DNA of 64,000 nucleotides from JANMAT01 sp031359995 (GTDB lineage: Bacteria; Actinomycetota; Acidimicrobiia; Acidimicrobiales; Ilumatobacteraceae): NCBI GenBank assembly GCA_031359995.1, contig JANMAT010000109.1, positions 1 to 64,000 of the forward strand. The letters are read 5' to 3'. The translations under genes were made by a program, and so were the position numbers. This document shows positions 23,969 to 31,379 of this stretch, piece after piece. Numbering within the stretch: the stretch's first letter is position 1; every line of letters begins with the position of its first letter. Under the pieces are notes generated by a model. That model was not told the DNA's origin and ran no database searches. It saw only the letters and a list, made by a program, of their open reading frames with translations.

Positions 23969-26806
23969 GTGGGCGGGGACGCATTCACCGACGCGATGAA
24001 TGTCGTCGAGCTGGTCGAGTGGTTCGAAGACGTCGCCGCCGGCCGAGCCGGGTCGCGCCTCGTGACCCTGGTCTCGAACGACCCGATCGCGCGTCTCGCG
24101 AGCCTGCGCTCCTTCTACCAGAGCCTCGCCGAGCACCGGTCGTTCGGGCCGGTGTGGCCCACGGTGCTGCCGAGCGGCGGACTCGCCCCCGAGTTCTCCG
24201 CCGAGTACTTCCTACCCGCACCGAAGTTCACATGGCTCGGCATCGCCGCCAGCGACGAGCCGGTGGCCGAGGCGGTGCAACTCGCCGATCAGCTCGAGGC
24301 GCTGGCAGGGCTGACCAACACCCCGACGTGGGTGAAGGAAGCCAGCGCCGGACCGTTCCGCGCCACGCTCGGACCCCAGCTGTTCGAAGGCGCCGGCGAC
24401 AGCGCCGACCACACCTTCGCGCTGCTCGGTCAGCCGGTCGGCGGCATCACGACCAACCTGAGCGTCGCCGTGCGGATGCTCGACGACATCATCGAGCCGC
24501 ACCCGCTTCTGCCCGACGGTGGTGCGCTCCAACTCGACGCCCCGCGGGCGCGCGCCCGAGCGACGATCGCCGCCGGCTGGCTGCAGCGACTCGCTTCCCA
24601 CGGGCCGGTCATCCTCGTCGTCGACGAAGCCCACAAGGCCGGACCGTTCCTTGCCGAGCTCGTCGACCACGTTCTCGCCGTCGCCGCGCCGGTGCTCGTG
24701 GTGCTCTCCGGCGAGCCGGCATCGACCGCCCCGAGCGACGGCCCCACCTACCGCTCCAGACGCGGCCGCAGTGCCACGCCGGTGGCTGCACCGTCGAGCG
24801 GCCCGCGTCTGGCGGGACGGTTCAACACCTACCAGGGCCAGGCCGTCGCCGCGATCTGCCTGCCCGGCGGTACCTGTGGTCTCGTGACCGCAACGCTGGC
24901 GGCGGCGCTGCCGTCGGGCGTGTTCACCGTGAACCATGTGAACGCGGCCGCCACCGCGCTGGGCGCCGCCGAGCCGGCCACGATCCTCACCGAGCTGCTC
25001 GCATCGGGGTGGGTGCGCCGCCTCACCCGCGATGTGCTCTCCTTCGTCAGCGACGACCGGCGGGCCATTGCGTTGGAGCAGGCGCGGGGCGCGTTCACCG
25101 ACGACCAGCTCGCCGCACTGCGACAGCAGGTCGGCGTCGCCGTAGCCGAACGGGCCGCCGACAACGAGCGGCTGCGCACCCTCGTCGAGGTCGGAGGCGC
25201 CGAGTCGGGCGCTGACCACGACACGACGTGGCGTCACGCCCGCCTCCTCGCCGCCTACGGCGAGCTGGACCGGGCCCAACGCCTCCCCCTGCCGGCAACG
25301 CACCCTCACACCCGCGGCGTCACGGCGGCTTGGCACGCGGCAACGACCGGGCCGGCACCCCGCATCGACGCCGGCGCGGAGACTGACCCGACGTCGCTCA
25401 TCACGTTCGGCGCCCTCCTGGCCAGGCGAGACCCGGTGGCGGCCAACGGTCTGCTCGCCCGCGGCATCGCAGGCCTGAGCCCGAGCGACCGCGACGGCTT
25501 CACGAGCGACCTCCAGCTGCGATTGGCCGCAGCACGCATCTTCCTCACCACGGGCGACCTTGCCGGCGTCGACCGCGCCCTCGGCGCCAACCTGCGCCAC
25601 TGGCTTTCGCAGCCGGCGGCCGACCAACTCGCGCGGCTCGCCGCGTGGCGCACCCTTCCGGGCATGGTGTCGCGCACCATCGACGCACTGGCCAACCTGG
25701 ACCTCATCGAGACCCTCCGATCGACCATGCCCGGCAGTGTGGCCCTCACCTACGCGCTCGTCGCGCGCCTCGAGCTGCTGGAACGGCTCGGCCGGCTCGA
25801 CACCGCCGATGACGCGCTGGCCCTCGCCTGGGAGGCGGGCCACCTGTTGTCGAACACCGTGCAACGCCGACCCGGCATCACGTGGCGCGCCGTGCTGTGG
25901 CTGGCGTGGGCCAACCAGCGCCGCGGTGACACCACCACCGCCCTTGCGCTCCTCGACCAACTCTTGGCAGAGCAGCAGGAGGTGCTCCCCGAGCACCACC
26001 CGAGCATCCTCGCCACCAAGCTGTGGCGGGCCCGGTGCCTGCTCGACGCCGAGCGGTTCGACGAAGCCCATGCAGAGCTCGACCACGTCCTCCACCACCG
26101 GCTTCGCACCCTCGAGAGCGACCACCCCGACCTGCTGGCCACCCATCACTGGCACGCCGAGGTTCTGGCCAAGCTGGGCAACCACGCCGGCGCGGCCGAG
26201 GAGCTCAACGACGTCGTCGCGCACCGCGAGCGGTTCCTCGCCCCTGACGATGAGGATCTACTGGCCAGCCGCCACCGACTCGGCTCCGCCCTGGCCAATT
26301 GCGGGCAGTTCCCCGACGCGCTGCGCCAGTTCAACGAAGTCATCGCCCGGCGGGCCCTGCTCGACATCGACGACGCACCGCGCATGCTTGCGGCGCGGCA
26401 CTCGCGAGGCGTCTGCCTGTTGATGGCCGGGCGCCACGGCGAAGCCCTCACCGAGCTCGACCAGGTGCTCGACCACCGCGAGAACCACATGGCCGCCGAC
26501 GCGCCGCTGCTCGTGAACGCCCGCGCCGACCGGGCCACGTGCCAGCTCGTACTGGGCCGGCACGCCGAAGCCCTCGCCGACCTCGACATCGTGATCGCGC
26601 TGCGAGCAGCGCGACTCGGGCGCGACGAGCCGTCACTGGTGAACGCGCACCAGCAGCGCGTGCACTGCTACCTCCAGCTCGGCCGCAACCGCGAGGCGCT
26701 CGCCGAGATCGACGCCATTCTCGACGCCACCGCGATCACGTGGCCGGCGGGCGATCACATGCTCAACGAGCTGCGAGCCATCCGCGCTCAGTTGCAGCCG
26801 GTCTGA
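23969..26806 (+). CDS. large TPR protein with degenerate NTPase-like N-terminus
   Basis: A 945-aa cytosolic protein. The N-terminal 350 residues look like a STAND/AAA ATPase: a Walker B-like VILVVDEAHKA lies near residue 212, but I find no GxxxxGK[ST] Walker A; the matching N-terminal position reads LVSNDPIARLASL. From about 590 to 930 there are six to eight long TPRs of the 42-residue kinesin-light-chain type (ALALLDQLLAEQQEVLPEHHP and similar). GTG 23969 is chosen because AGGAGG ends eight bases upstream; ATG 23996 is an alternative. There is no membrane segment. A sensor or scaffold role is possible; function unknown. Confidence 0.72.
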   Translation: MGGDAFTDAMNVVELVEWFEDVAAGRAGSRLVTLVSNDPIARLASLRSFYQSLAEHRSFGPVWPTVLPSGGLAPEFSAEYFLPAPKFTWLGIAASDEPVAEAVQLADQLEALAGLTNTPTWVKEASAGPFRATLGPQLFEGAGDSADHTFALLGQPVGGITTNLSVAVRMLDDIIEPHPLLPDGGALQLDAPRARARATIAAGWLQRLASHGPVILVVDEAHKAGPFLAELVDHVLAVAAPVLVVLSGEPASTAPSDGPTYRSRRGRSATPVAAPSSGPRLAGRFNTYQGQAVAAICLPGGTCGLVTATLAAALPSGVFTVNHVNAAATALGAAEPATILTELLASGWVRRLTRDVLSFVSDDRRAIALEQARGAFTDDQLAALRQQVGVAVAERAADNERLRTLVEVGGAESGADHDTTWRHARLLAAYGELDRAQRLPLPATHPHTRGVTAAWHAATTGPAPRIDAGAETDPTSLITFGALLARRDPVAANGLLARGIAGLSPSDRDGFTSDLQLRLAAARIFLTTGDLAGVDRALGANLRHWLSQPAADQLARLAAWRTLPGMVSRTIDALANLDLIETLRSTMPGSVALTYALVARLELLERLGRLDTADDALALAWEAGHLLSNTVQRRPGITWRAVLWLAWANQRRGDTTTALALLDQLLAEQQEVLPEHHPSILATKLWRARCLLDAERFDEAHAELDHVLHHRLRTLESDHPDLLATHHWHAEVLAKLGNHAGAAEELNDVVAHRERFLAPDDEDLLASRHRLGSALANCGQFPDALRQFNEVIARRALLDIDDAPRMLAARHSRGVCLLMAGRHGEALTELDQVLDHRENHMAADAPLLVNARADRATCQLVLGRHAEALADLDIVIALRAARLGRDEPSLVNAHQQRVHCYLQLGRNREALAEIDAILDATAITWPAGDHMLNELRAIRAQLQPV

Positions 26807-27346
26807 TCAGACCAGGCGCCACTCGGTGTATTCGCCGCAGCGGACGAGACCGCGGGCTTCGTAGTTCGGCAGGGCCTGCGGGCCGTCGAGCGAGCAGGTG
26901 TGCAACCACACGCGGCGCGTGCCCTCGCGTTGCCACGCCCGCGTGAGACCCGCGGCCAACAGCCAGCCGCCGATGCCGCGGCCCTGGAACCGTTCGAGCA
27001 GGCCGAAGTAGGCGACCTCGACGGCACCGTCGGCCTGGGCCTCGAGCTCCACGTAGCCGGCCGGTGCGCCGCCCATCCAGCACGTCCACAGCTCGTGCTC
27101 GGGTCGGTCGACCCACGCCCGCCAACGCTCCATCGACCAGTCCCGCCGGTCCACCCATTGCCACGCGGCACCGACGGCGCCGTAGAAGAACCGGCTCAGC
27201 TCCGGGGCCGGCTCCTCGGCTCGCACGAGCATCGGCAACGGGTCGGGCGACCGGCCCGGTGAGCGCACCTGCGCCGGGTCGGTCATCTCCAGCTCCCACA
27301 CCGTCACCGGGCTCGCCCCCGGCGTGGCCGCGTCCACCAACGTCAC
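26807..27346 (-). CDS. GNAT-family N-acetyltransferase
   Basis: A 179-aa predicted acetyltransferase. The acetyl-CoA-binding motif A is clear in LLERFQGRGIGGWLL (about residues 120-134, the Q/RxxGxG pattern), preceded by the beta-strand AVEVAYFG and followed by a conserved LPNYEARGL stretch typical of motif B. The start is uncertain: GTG 27346 gives a normal GNAT length, while the frame stays open to 27496. It ends one base from the convergent TPR gene's stop. The substrate cannot be deduced; nearby genes are unrelated. Confidence 0.78.
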   Translation of the reverse strand: MTLVDAATPGASPVTVWELEMTDPAQVRSPGRSPDPLPMLVRAEEPAPELSRFFYGAVGAAWQWVDRRDWSMERWRAWVDRPEHELWTCWMGGAPAGYVELEAQADGAVEVAYFGLLERFQGRGIGGWLLAAGLTRAWQREGTRRVWLHTCSLDGPQALPNYEARGLVRCGEYTEWRLV

Positions 27347-27486
27347 CCGGCCACGGTACTGGCCCCTCGGGGCCAGGTCCGACGCCTCTACCGAACCGGC
27401 ACGACGAGGCGCCCACTGGAGGCGAGGAGAGCCGCACGCGTCTCCGCCGCGATCTCCTCCCGCTCTGCCCGTGAAAGGAGCTCGCG

Positions 27487-28230
27487 ATGAACGCACCCGT
27501 CAACCGGTCAAGCTACCCGGTGCGGCTCGACGGCCGTCTCGACCAGCCGCTCAGCCGGTGGCTGTGGCTCGTGAAGTTCGTGCTGATCGTGCCCCACGCC
27601 ATCGTGCTGGCCTTCCTGTGGCTCGCCGTCACGGTGATGACCGTGATCGCCGGGTTCGCCATCCTGTTCACCGGCCGCTACCCGCGCCGCATCTTCGACT
27701 TCAACGTCGGCGTGATGCGCTGGACCTGGCGTGTCGGCTTCTACGCCACCAGTGCGTTCGGCACCGACCGCTACCCGCCGTTCACGCTTCAGCGCGACCC
27801 CACCTACCCGGCCGACCTCATCATCGCCTACCCCGAGCACCTGTCCCGGTGGCTCGTGCTGGTGAAGTGGTGGCTGCTGGCCCTCCCCCACCTGATCATC
27901 GTCGCCATCCTCTCCGGCGGCTTCGGGTCGGGCACCTCGGGCGCCTGGCGCATCGCCAGCGGCGGCGGGCTCATCACGGTCCTCGCCGTCGTCGGCGCCG
28001 CCGTGCTGACCGTGCGCGGTCGCTACCCGCAGCGCCTCTTCGACGTGACCATGGGCATGAACCGCTGGTGCTTCCGCGTGCTCGCCTACGTCGCCCTCAT
28101 GACCGACGAGTACCCGCCCTTCCGGCTCGACACCGGCGGCACCGACCCCGGCAGCGAGCTGCCCCCGCCGCCGCCCGCGCCGCCGGCCACCCCCGACACC
28201 CCGCGCGACCTGGTCGACGCGCACCGTTGA
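27487..28230 (+). CDS. DUF4389 membrane protein
   Basis: A 247-aa integral membrane protein with two copies of the DUF4389 unit. Each has paired hydrophobic helices (about residues 24-62 and 110-165) followed by GRYPRRIFDFNVGVMRW or GRYPQRLFDVTMGMNRW and a Y-P-P-F segment. About four transmembrane helices are predicted and the tail is Pro-rich. AAGGAG lies seven bases before the ATG. It is followed after 12 bp by a flavodoxin-like gene, probably co-transcribed, although no functional tie is known. The role of DUF4389 proteins is not established. Confidence 0.8.
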   Translation: MNAPVNRSSYPVRLDGRLDQPLSRWLWLVKFVLIVPHAIVLAFLWLAVTVMTVIAGFAILFTGRYPRRIFDFNVGVMRWTWRVGFYATSAFGTDRYPPFTLQRDPTYPADLIIAYPEHLSRWLVLVKWWLLALPHLIIVAILSGGFGSGTSGAWRIASGGGLITVLAVVGAAVLTVRGRYPQRLFDVTMGMNRWCFRVLAYVALMTDEYPPFRLDTGGTDPGSELPPPPPAPPATPDTPRDLVDAHR

Positions 28231-28242
28231 CAGGAGACCACC

Positions 28243-28785
28243 ATGAAGATCCTCGTCGTCTACGAGTCCATGTACGGCAACACCCATCACGTCGCCGAGA
28301 CCATCGGTGAACGCCTGCAGGCCGCCGGCGAGGTCCAGGTCGTGTCGGTCGAGGAAGCGGCCAAGATGCCCCTCGACGACATCGGCCTGCTCGTCGTGGG
28401 CGGCCCCACCCACGCCCACGGCATGACGCGGCCCAGCACCCGCGCCAACGCGGTCGATGCCGCCCACAAGCCCGACAGCGACCTCGTCGTCGACGAGCAC
28501 GCCTACGGCGAAGGCCTGCGCGAATGGCTCGACGAACTGCCCCGCACCGAGGTCGCCGCCGCCGCCTTCGACACCCGCATGTCGGGCCCACCGGCCTTCA
28601 CCGGGCGCGCCTCGAAGGGCATCGGCCGCAAGCTGCACCAGCTGGGCGCCACCCAACTGGTGGAGCCCGAGAGCTTCATCGTCGACCACCAGAACCACCT
28701 CGCCCCCGGCGAGGACGACCACGCCCGCCGCTGGGCCCAGCACCTGGCCGAGGAGCTGATCGTCCGCCAGGCGGCCACGTCGTAG
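28243..28785 (+). CDS. flavodoxin family protein
   Basis: A 180-aa cytosolic FMN-binding electron-transfer protein. The phosphate-binding loop is YESMYGNTHHVAE (about residues 6-18), close to the T/SxTGxT consensus with the MYGNT variant, and the GGPTHAHGM stretch near residue 53 fits the second flavin loop. AGGAGACCACC precedes the ATG. It follows the DUF4389 gene by 12 bp. No redox partner is adjacent, but F420-type oxidoreductases occur nearby. Close relatives are annotated as flavodoxin domain proteins of unknown role. Confidence 0.83.
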   Translation: MKILVVYESMYGNTHHVAETIGERLQAAGEVQVVSVEEAAKMPLDDIGLLVVGGPTHAHGMTRPSTRANAVDAAHKPDSDLVVDEHAYGEGLREWLDELPRTEVAAAAFDTRMSGPPAFTGRASKGIGRKLHQLGATQLVEPESFIVDHQNHLAPGEDDHARRWAQHLAEELIVRQAATS

Positions 28786-28804
28786 CGCCGCCGCCGCACG
28801 GCGC

Positions 28805-29041
28805 TCAGGCCTTCCGGAACGCCTCGAGCAGCGCATCCATGACCGGGGTGGGCACGTCGTCGGCCTGCAGCCGGCCACCCAACCGGATCGTGGCGTGCAG
28901 CTGCTCCAGATAGGCCTCGCACCCCTCGCATTCGGCCAGGTGGCGTTCGAGGTCATCACGGATCACCGGGTCGAGGGTGCCCTCGAGGTAGTCGGTCACC
29001 ATCTCCACCACGTCGCGACACGCGAGCTCGACGCCGCTCAT
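28805..29041 (-). CDS. zinc-finger anti-sigma-like protein (orphan)
   Basis: A 78-aa protein with the zinc anti-sigma (zf-HC2) signature HxxxCxxC in RHLAECEGCEAY (about residues 33-44), preceded by LACRDVVEMVTDYLEG, the usual N-terminal helix with a Cys. Such proteins bind and inhibit ECF sigma factors, often releasing them on thiol oxidation. No sigma gene is adjacent; the nearest recognisable one is 11 kb away (40167-41363). There is no transmembrane segment, so it would be a soluble regulator. The partner is unknown. Confidence 0.75.
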   Translation of the reverse strand: MSGVELACRDVVEMVTDYLEGTLDPVIRDDLERHLAECEGCEAYLEQLHATIRLGGRLQADDVPTPVMDALLEAFRKA

Positions 29042-29393
29042 GGTCGATCACCCGGGAAGAACCAACCCGTACGCACGGCCGCCAGTGTAGGTGCGCGTCG
29101 GTGTCACCGTCCCCAACGTCGGCTCGTCACCTGAAGAGCACTCCGTGCGTTCCTGGGGCGATCTCCGGCTGGTCTCCCGGATTCGTTGAGCGGATTCACA
29201 CCCGGATCCCACGCGCGCACCATGTTCGGCAGATTATTGTCAGAAGGCCGCAGGGCCTGGCAGTCCCCCTGGCGTTTGGAGACACCGCCCGCGTCTCCAA
29301 GCCCAGTGGTCGGACCTGGGTCCTGCGGTTTTCAGTTGCCGGTCATTCCCGGAACGATCGTGCCGTCAATCATTTCCGGCTCAACTGGCACGG
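29042..29393. other. 352-bp intergenic region
   Basis: No gene supported. It must hold the promoter of the anti-sigma-like gene (start 29041). A 7-bp inverted repeat (TGGAGAC/GTCTCCA, 29277-29299) is the only structure noted. Base composition from about 29190 to 29370 is visibly more AT-rich than the surroundings, which suggests non-coding or recently acquired DNA. No tRNA or known small RNA motif was recognised. Confidence 0.45.
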
Positions 29394-29948
29394 TCAGGGC
29401 TGGCGACCGGTGGCGGCCAGCAGCCGGGTCTGCTCGTCCGCATCGGCGCCGACCGGCACGGGCACCTCGTAGTGACCCGAGCGGCTCAACGTGTCGCCCA
29501 TCGGTTCGACGGCCGCGAGCATGCGGTGCACCTCGGCCGCGTCGAGGTGCTCGGGCAGCCCGGTGGCCCGCGCCAGATCCCAGGTGTGCACCAGCACGTC
29601 GCTCAGCACGAACGTGCCGATGGCCTCGTCGAGACGGTGGTGACCGGTGTGCGGGTTGCTGAACGGCCGAGCCGACGACACCGGATCGTCGAGCACCGCC
29701 TGCAGCGCGTCGGCCAGGTTCGTCCACGCGCCGAGCGGATCGTCGTCGACCGACGGGCCCGGTGCGACCGGCATGTCGGCCCCGTTGGTCAGGAACGGCG
29801 GCACCCACTCCACGAGGTGACGCACCACATCACGCGCCACCCACCCTGCACACGGCGACGGGTCACCCCACCGGTCGGCCGGCACCGCCGCGACGGTCTC
29901 CGTGAAGCGTGCGGACACCCGCCGGAAGCGTTCGGCGATCTCGCTCAT
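29394..29948 (-). CDS. TIGR03086-type DinB/MDMPI metal-binding protein
   Basis: A 184-aa protein of the actinobacterial DinB-fold family related to mycothiol-dependent enzymes. Metal ligands are seen in CAGWVARDVVRHLVEW (about residues 32-47) and VLVHTWDLARATG (about 135-147). The start is set at ATG 29948 (MSEIAERF), which gives the usual length; the frame is open to 30002. It lies 50 bp downstream of the DUF4143 ATPase gene on the same strand. Substrate unknown. It is distinct from the longer relative at 5615-6421, which carries an extra C-terminal domain. Confidence 0.75.
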   Translation of the reverse strand: MSEIAERFRRVSARFTETVAAVPADRWGDPSPCAGWVARDVVRHLVEWVPPFLTNGADMPVAPGPSVDDDPLGAWTNLADALQAVLDDPVSSARPFSNPHTGHHRLDEAIGTFVLSDVLVHTWDLARATGLPEHLDAAEVHRMLAAVEPMGDTLSRSGHYEVPVPVGADADEQTRLLAATGRQP

Positions 29949-29998
29949 GACAGCATCATGCCCCTCGCGGGCACCGATGAGTTCGCGCCACCGTACGG

Positions 29999-31285
29999 TC
30001 ACGGGCCGAGCAACGCGGCTGGGATCACGGCGATGCCGTCGGGTCGTCGGTAGGCGTCCCTGCCGGTCGTGATGATCGCGCTGTCGAGCAGGTCCGCCCC
30101 CAGCCGTTCGCGAAGCCAGAGGAGATGCCGGACATCATCGTCGGTGACGAGCGGCGAGAGCTTGACCTCCATCGCGACGCACCGTCCGTCGCGCCGTTCC
30201 ACGATCAGATCCACCTCGTGGTCGCCTCGGTGCATCCGGAAGTGCGACACCCGCGCCTCTGACCGCTGCGCGTAGACACGGAGGCTGAGCGAGACGAGCG
30301 ACTCGAAGAGCGCTCCGAGAAAGGGCCCGTCGCGGAACATGGTGGCGCCGCGGTCGTCGCCCTCCAGCAGCGCGTCCTCGTCGAGGCCCAGCAATGCCAC
30401 GGCGAGTGCGGGATCGGCGAGGTGGTGCTTGGGTGACGCAGCCAACTCGTTCAAGTGGGCATTGCTCGGCAACCAGCCGGGCAGTGAATCGAGGATGAAG
30501 AGGCGCTCGAGCGCATCTCGGTAGGCGGACAGTGTGCTGCGAGAGGGCTGCTCGCGAGTGCCGGGACTGGCCGCGGTGGCGATCTTGGCGTAGGTGGTCG
30601 TGGTCGCCGTCGCGGCGGCGTACGCGGCCATCCATCGCTTCACGGCGGACGGGTTGCGCACCTTGGAGCCGAGTTCCGCGATGTCACGGTCGACGACGCG
30701 ATCGACGTAGCTGTCGAGCTGAGCGCGGCGGATCCGCGCGGGAAGCTGGCGGATGCCTGGCAGACCGGAAGCCACGATCTCGGCCACGTAGGTGGGCAGA
30801 TCCACGTGCGTCGCCCCGGCGATCGCTAGCCGCCGTCCGGTGAGCAGATCAGCGAGGGCCACCGAAGGTTCGTAGCCGCGCTCGGCCAGTGCCAGAGGAC
30901 GCATGCGGAGCCGCAGGATCCGGCCGGCCCCGGAGTGGCGGCCGGGATCGGTCAGCGACGCCGATCCGGTCAGCAGGAACTGACCCGGCGCCGCCCCGGC
31001 ATCGACGGCGCGGCGGACCACGTCCCACGTGAACGGTAGGTGCTGCCATTCGTCGAGCAGCACTCGGCGTCCGTCGACGAGCCGTGCGGGATCGGCTTCC
31101 ACGAGCGAGCGGACCGCCGGTGACTCCAGTCGGTACTCGGCATCGACCCGTTCGGCGGCCGTCGAGCTCTTGCCCACGCCCTTGGCCCCCTCGAGCGACA
31201 CCGCGGCCACGCCGGTGAGGAGCTCGTCGAGCTCGTCGTCGACCACCCGTCTCCGGTAGTCGGTCGCTCGGAGTGACTCGGTCAC
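29999..31285 (-). CDS. AAA ATPase with DUF4143 domain
   Basis: A 428-aa ATPase of the AAA_14/DUF4143 group. Walker A is EGAKGVGKSS (about residues 32-41), a Walker B-like VLLDEW follows near 75, and LTGSAS near 104 matches the sensor region. The C-terminal part from about 190 is DUF4143-like (AELGSKVRNPSAVKRWM, later SHFRMHRGDHEVDLIVERRDG, a PD-(D/E)xK-like nuclease fold). Start GTG 31285 is chosen over 31336, which would lie inside the direct repeats 31310-31367. The physiological role of the family is unclear; some relatives lie in mobile or toxin-rich regions. Confidence 0.8.
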   Translation of the reverse strand: MTESLRATDYRRRVVDDELDELLTGVAAVSLEGAKGVGKSSTAAERVDAEYRLESPAVRSLVEADPARLVDGRRVLLDEWQHLPFTWDVVRRAVDAGAAPGQFLLTGSASLTDPGRHSGAGRILRLRMRPLALAERGYEPSVALADLLTGRRLAIAGATHVDLPTYVAEIVASGLPGIRQLPARIRRAQLDSYVDRVVDRDIAELGSKVRNPSAVKRWMAAYAAATATTTTYAKIATAASPGTREQPSRSTLSAYRDALERLFILDSLPGWLPSNAHLNELAASPKHHLADPALAVALLGLDEDALLEGDDRGATMFRDGPFLGALFESLVSLSLRVYAQRSEARVSHFRMHRGDHEVDLIVERRDGRCVAMEVKLSPLVTDDDVRHLLWLRERLGADLLDSAIITTGRDAYRRPDGIAVIPAALLGP

Positions 31286-31309
31286 GCCGTCAGCGTAGCG
31301 CGTCGCGAT

Positions 31310-31367
31310 ACATCTTCGGGCGCCTTTTCCATACATTCTCGGGCATCTGAATCGAACATCTTCGGGC
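31310..31367. repeat. three 12-bp direct repeats at exact 23-bp spacing
   Basis: Copies at 31310-31321, 31333-31344 and 31356-31367 read ACATCTTCGGGC, ACATTCTCGGGC and ACATCTTCGGGC on the plus strand. The constant 23-bp period (about two helical turns) and the position 25-82 bp upstream of the DUF4143 gene suggest an operator where a regulator binds cooperatively on one DNA face. Confidence 0.6.
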
Positions 31368-31379
31368 TGGTCTCCCGGT

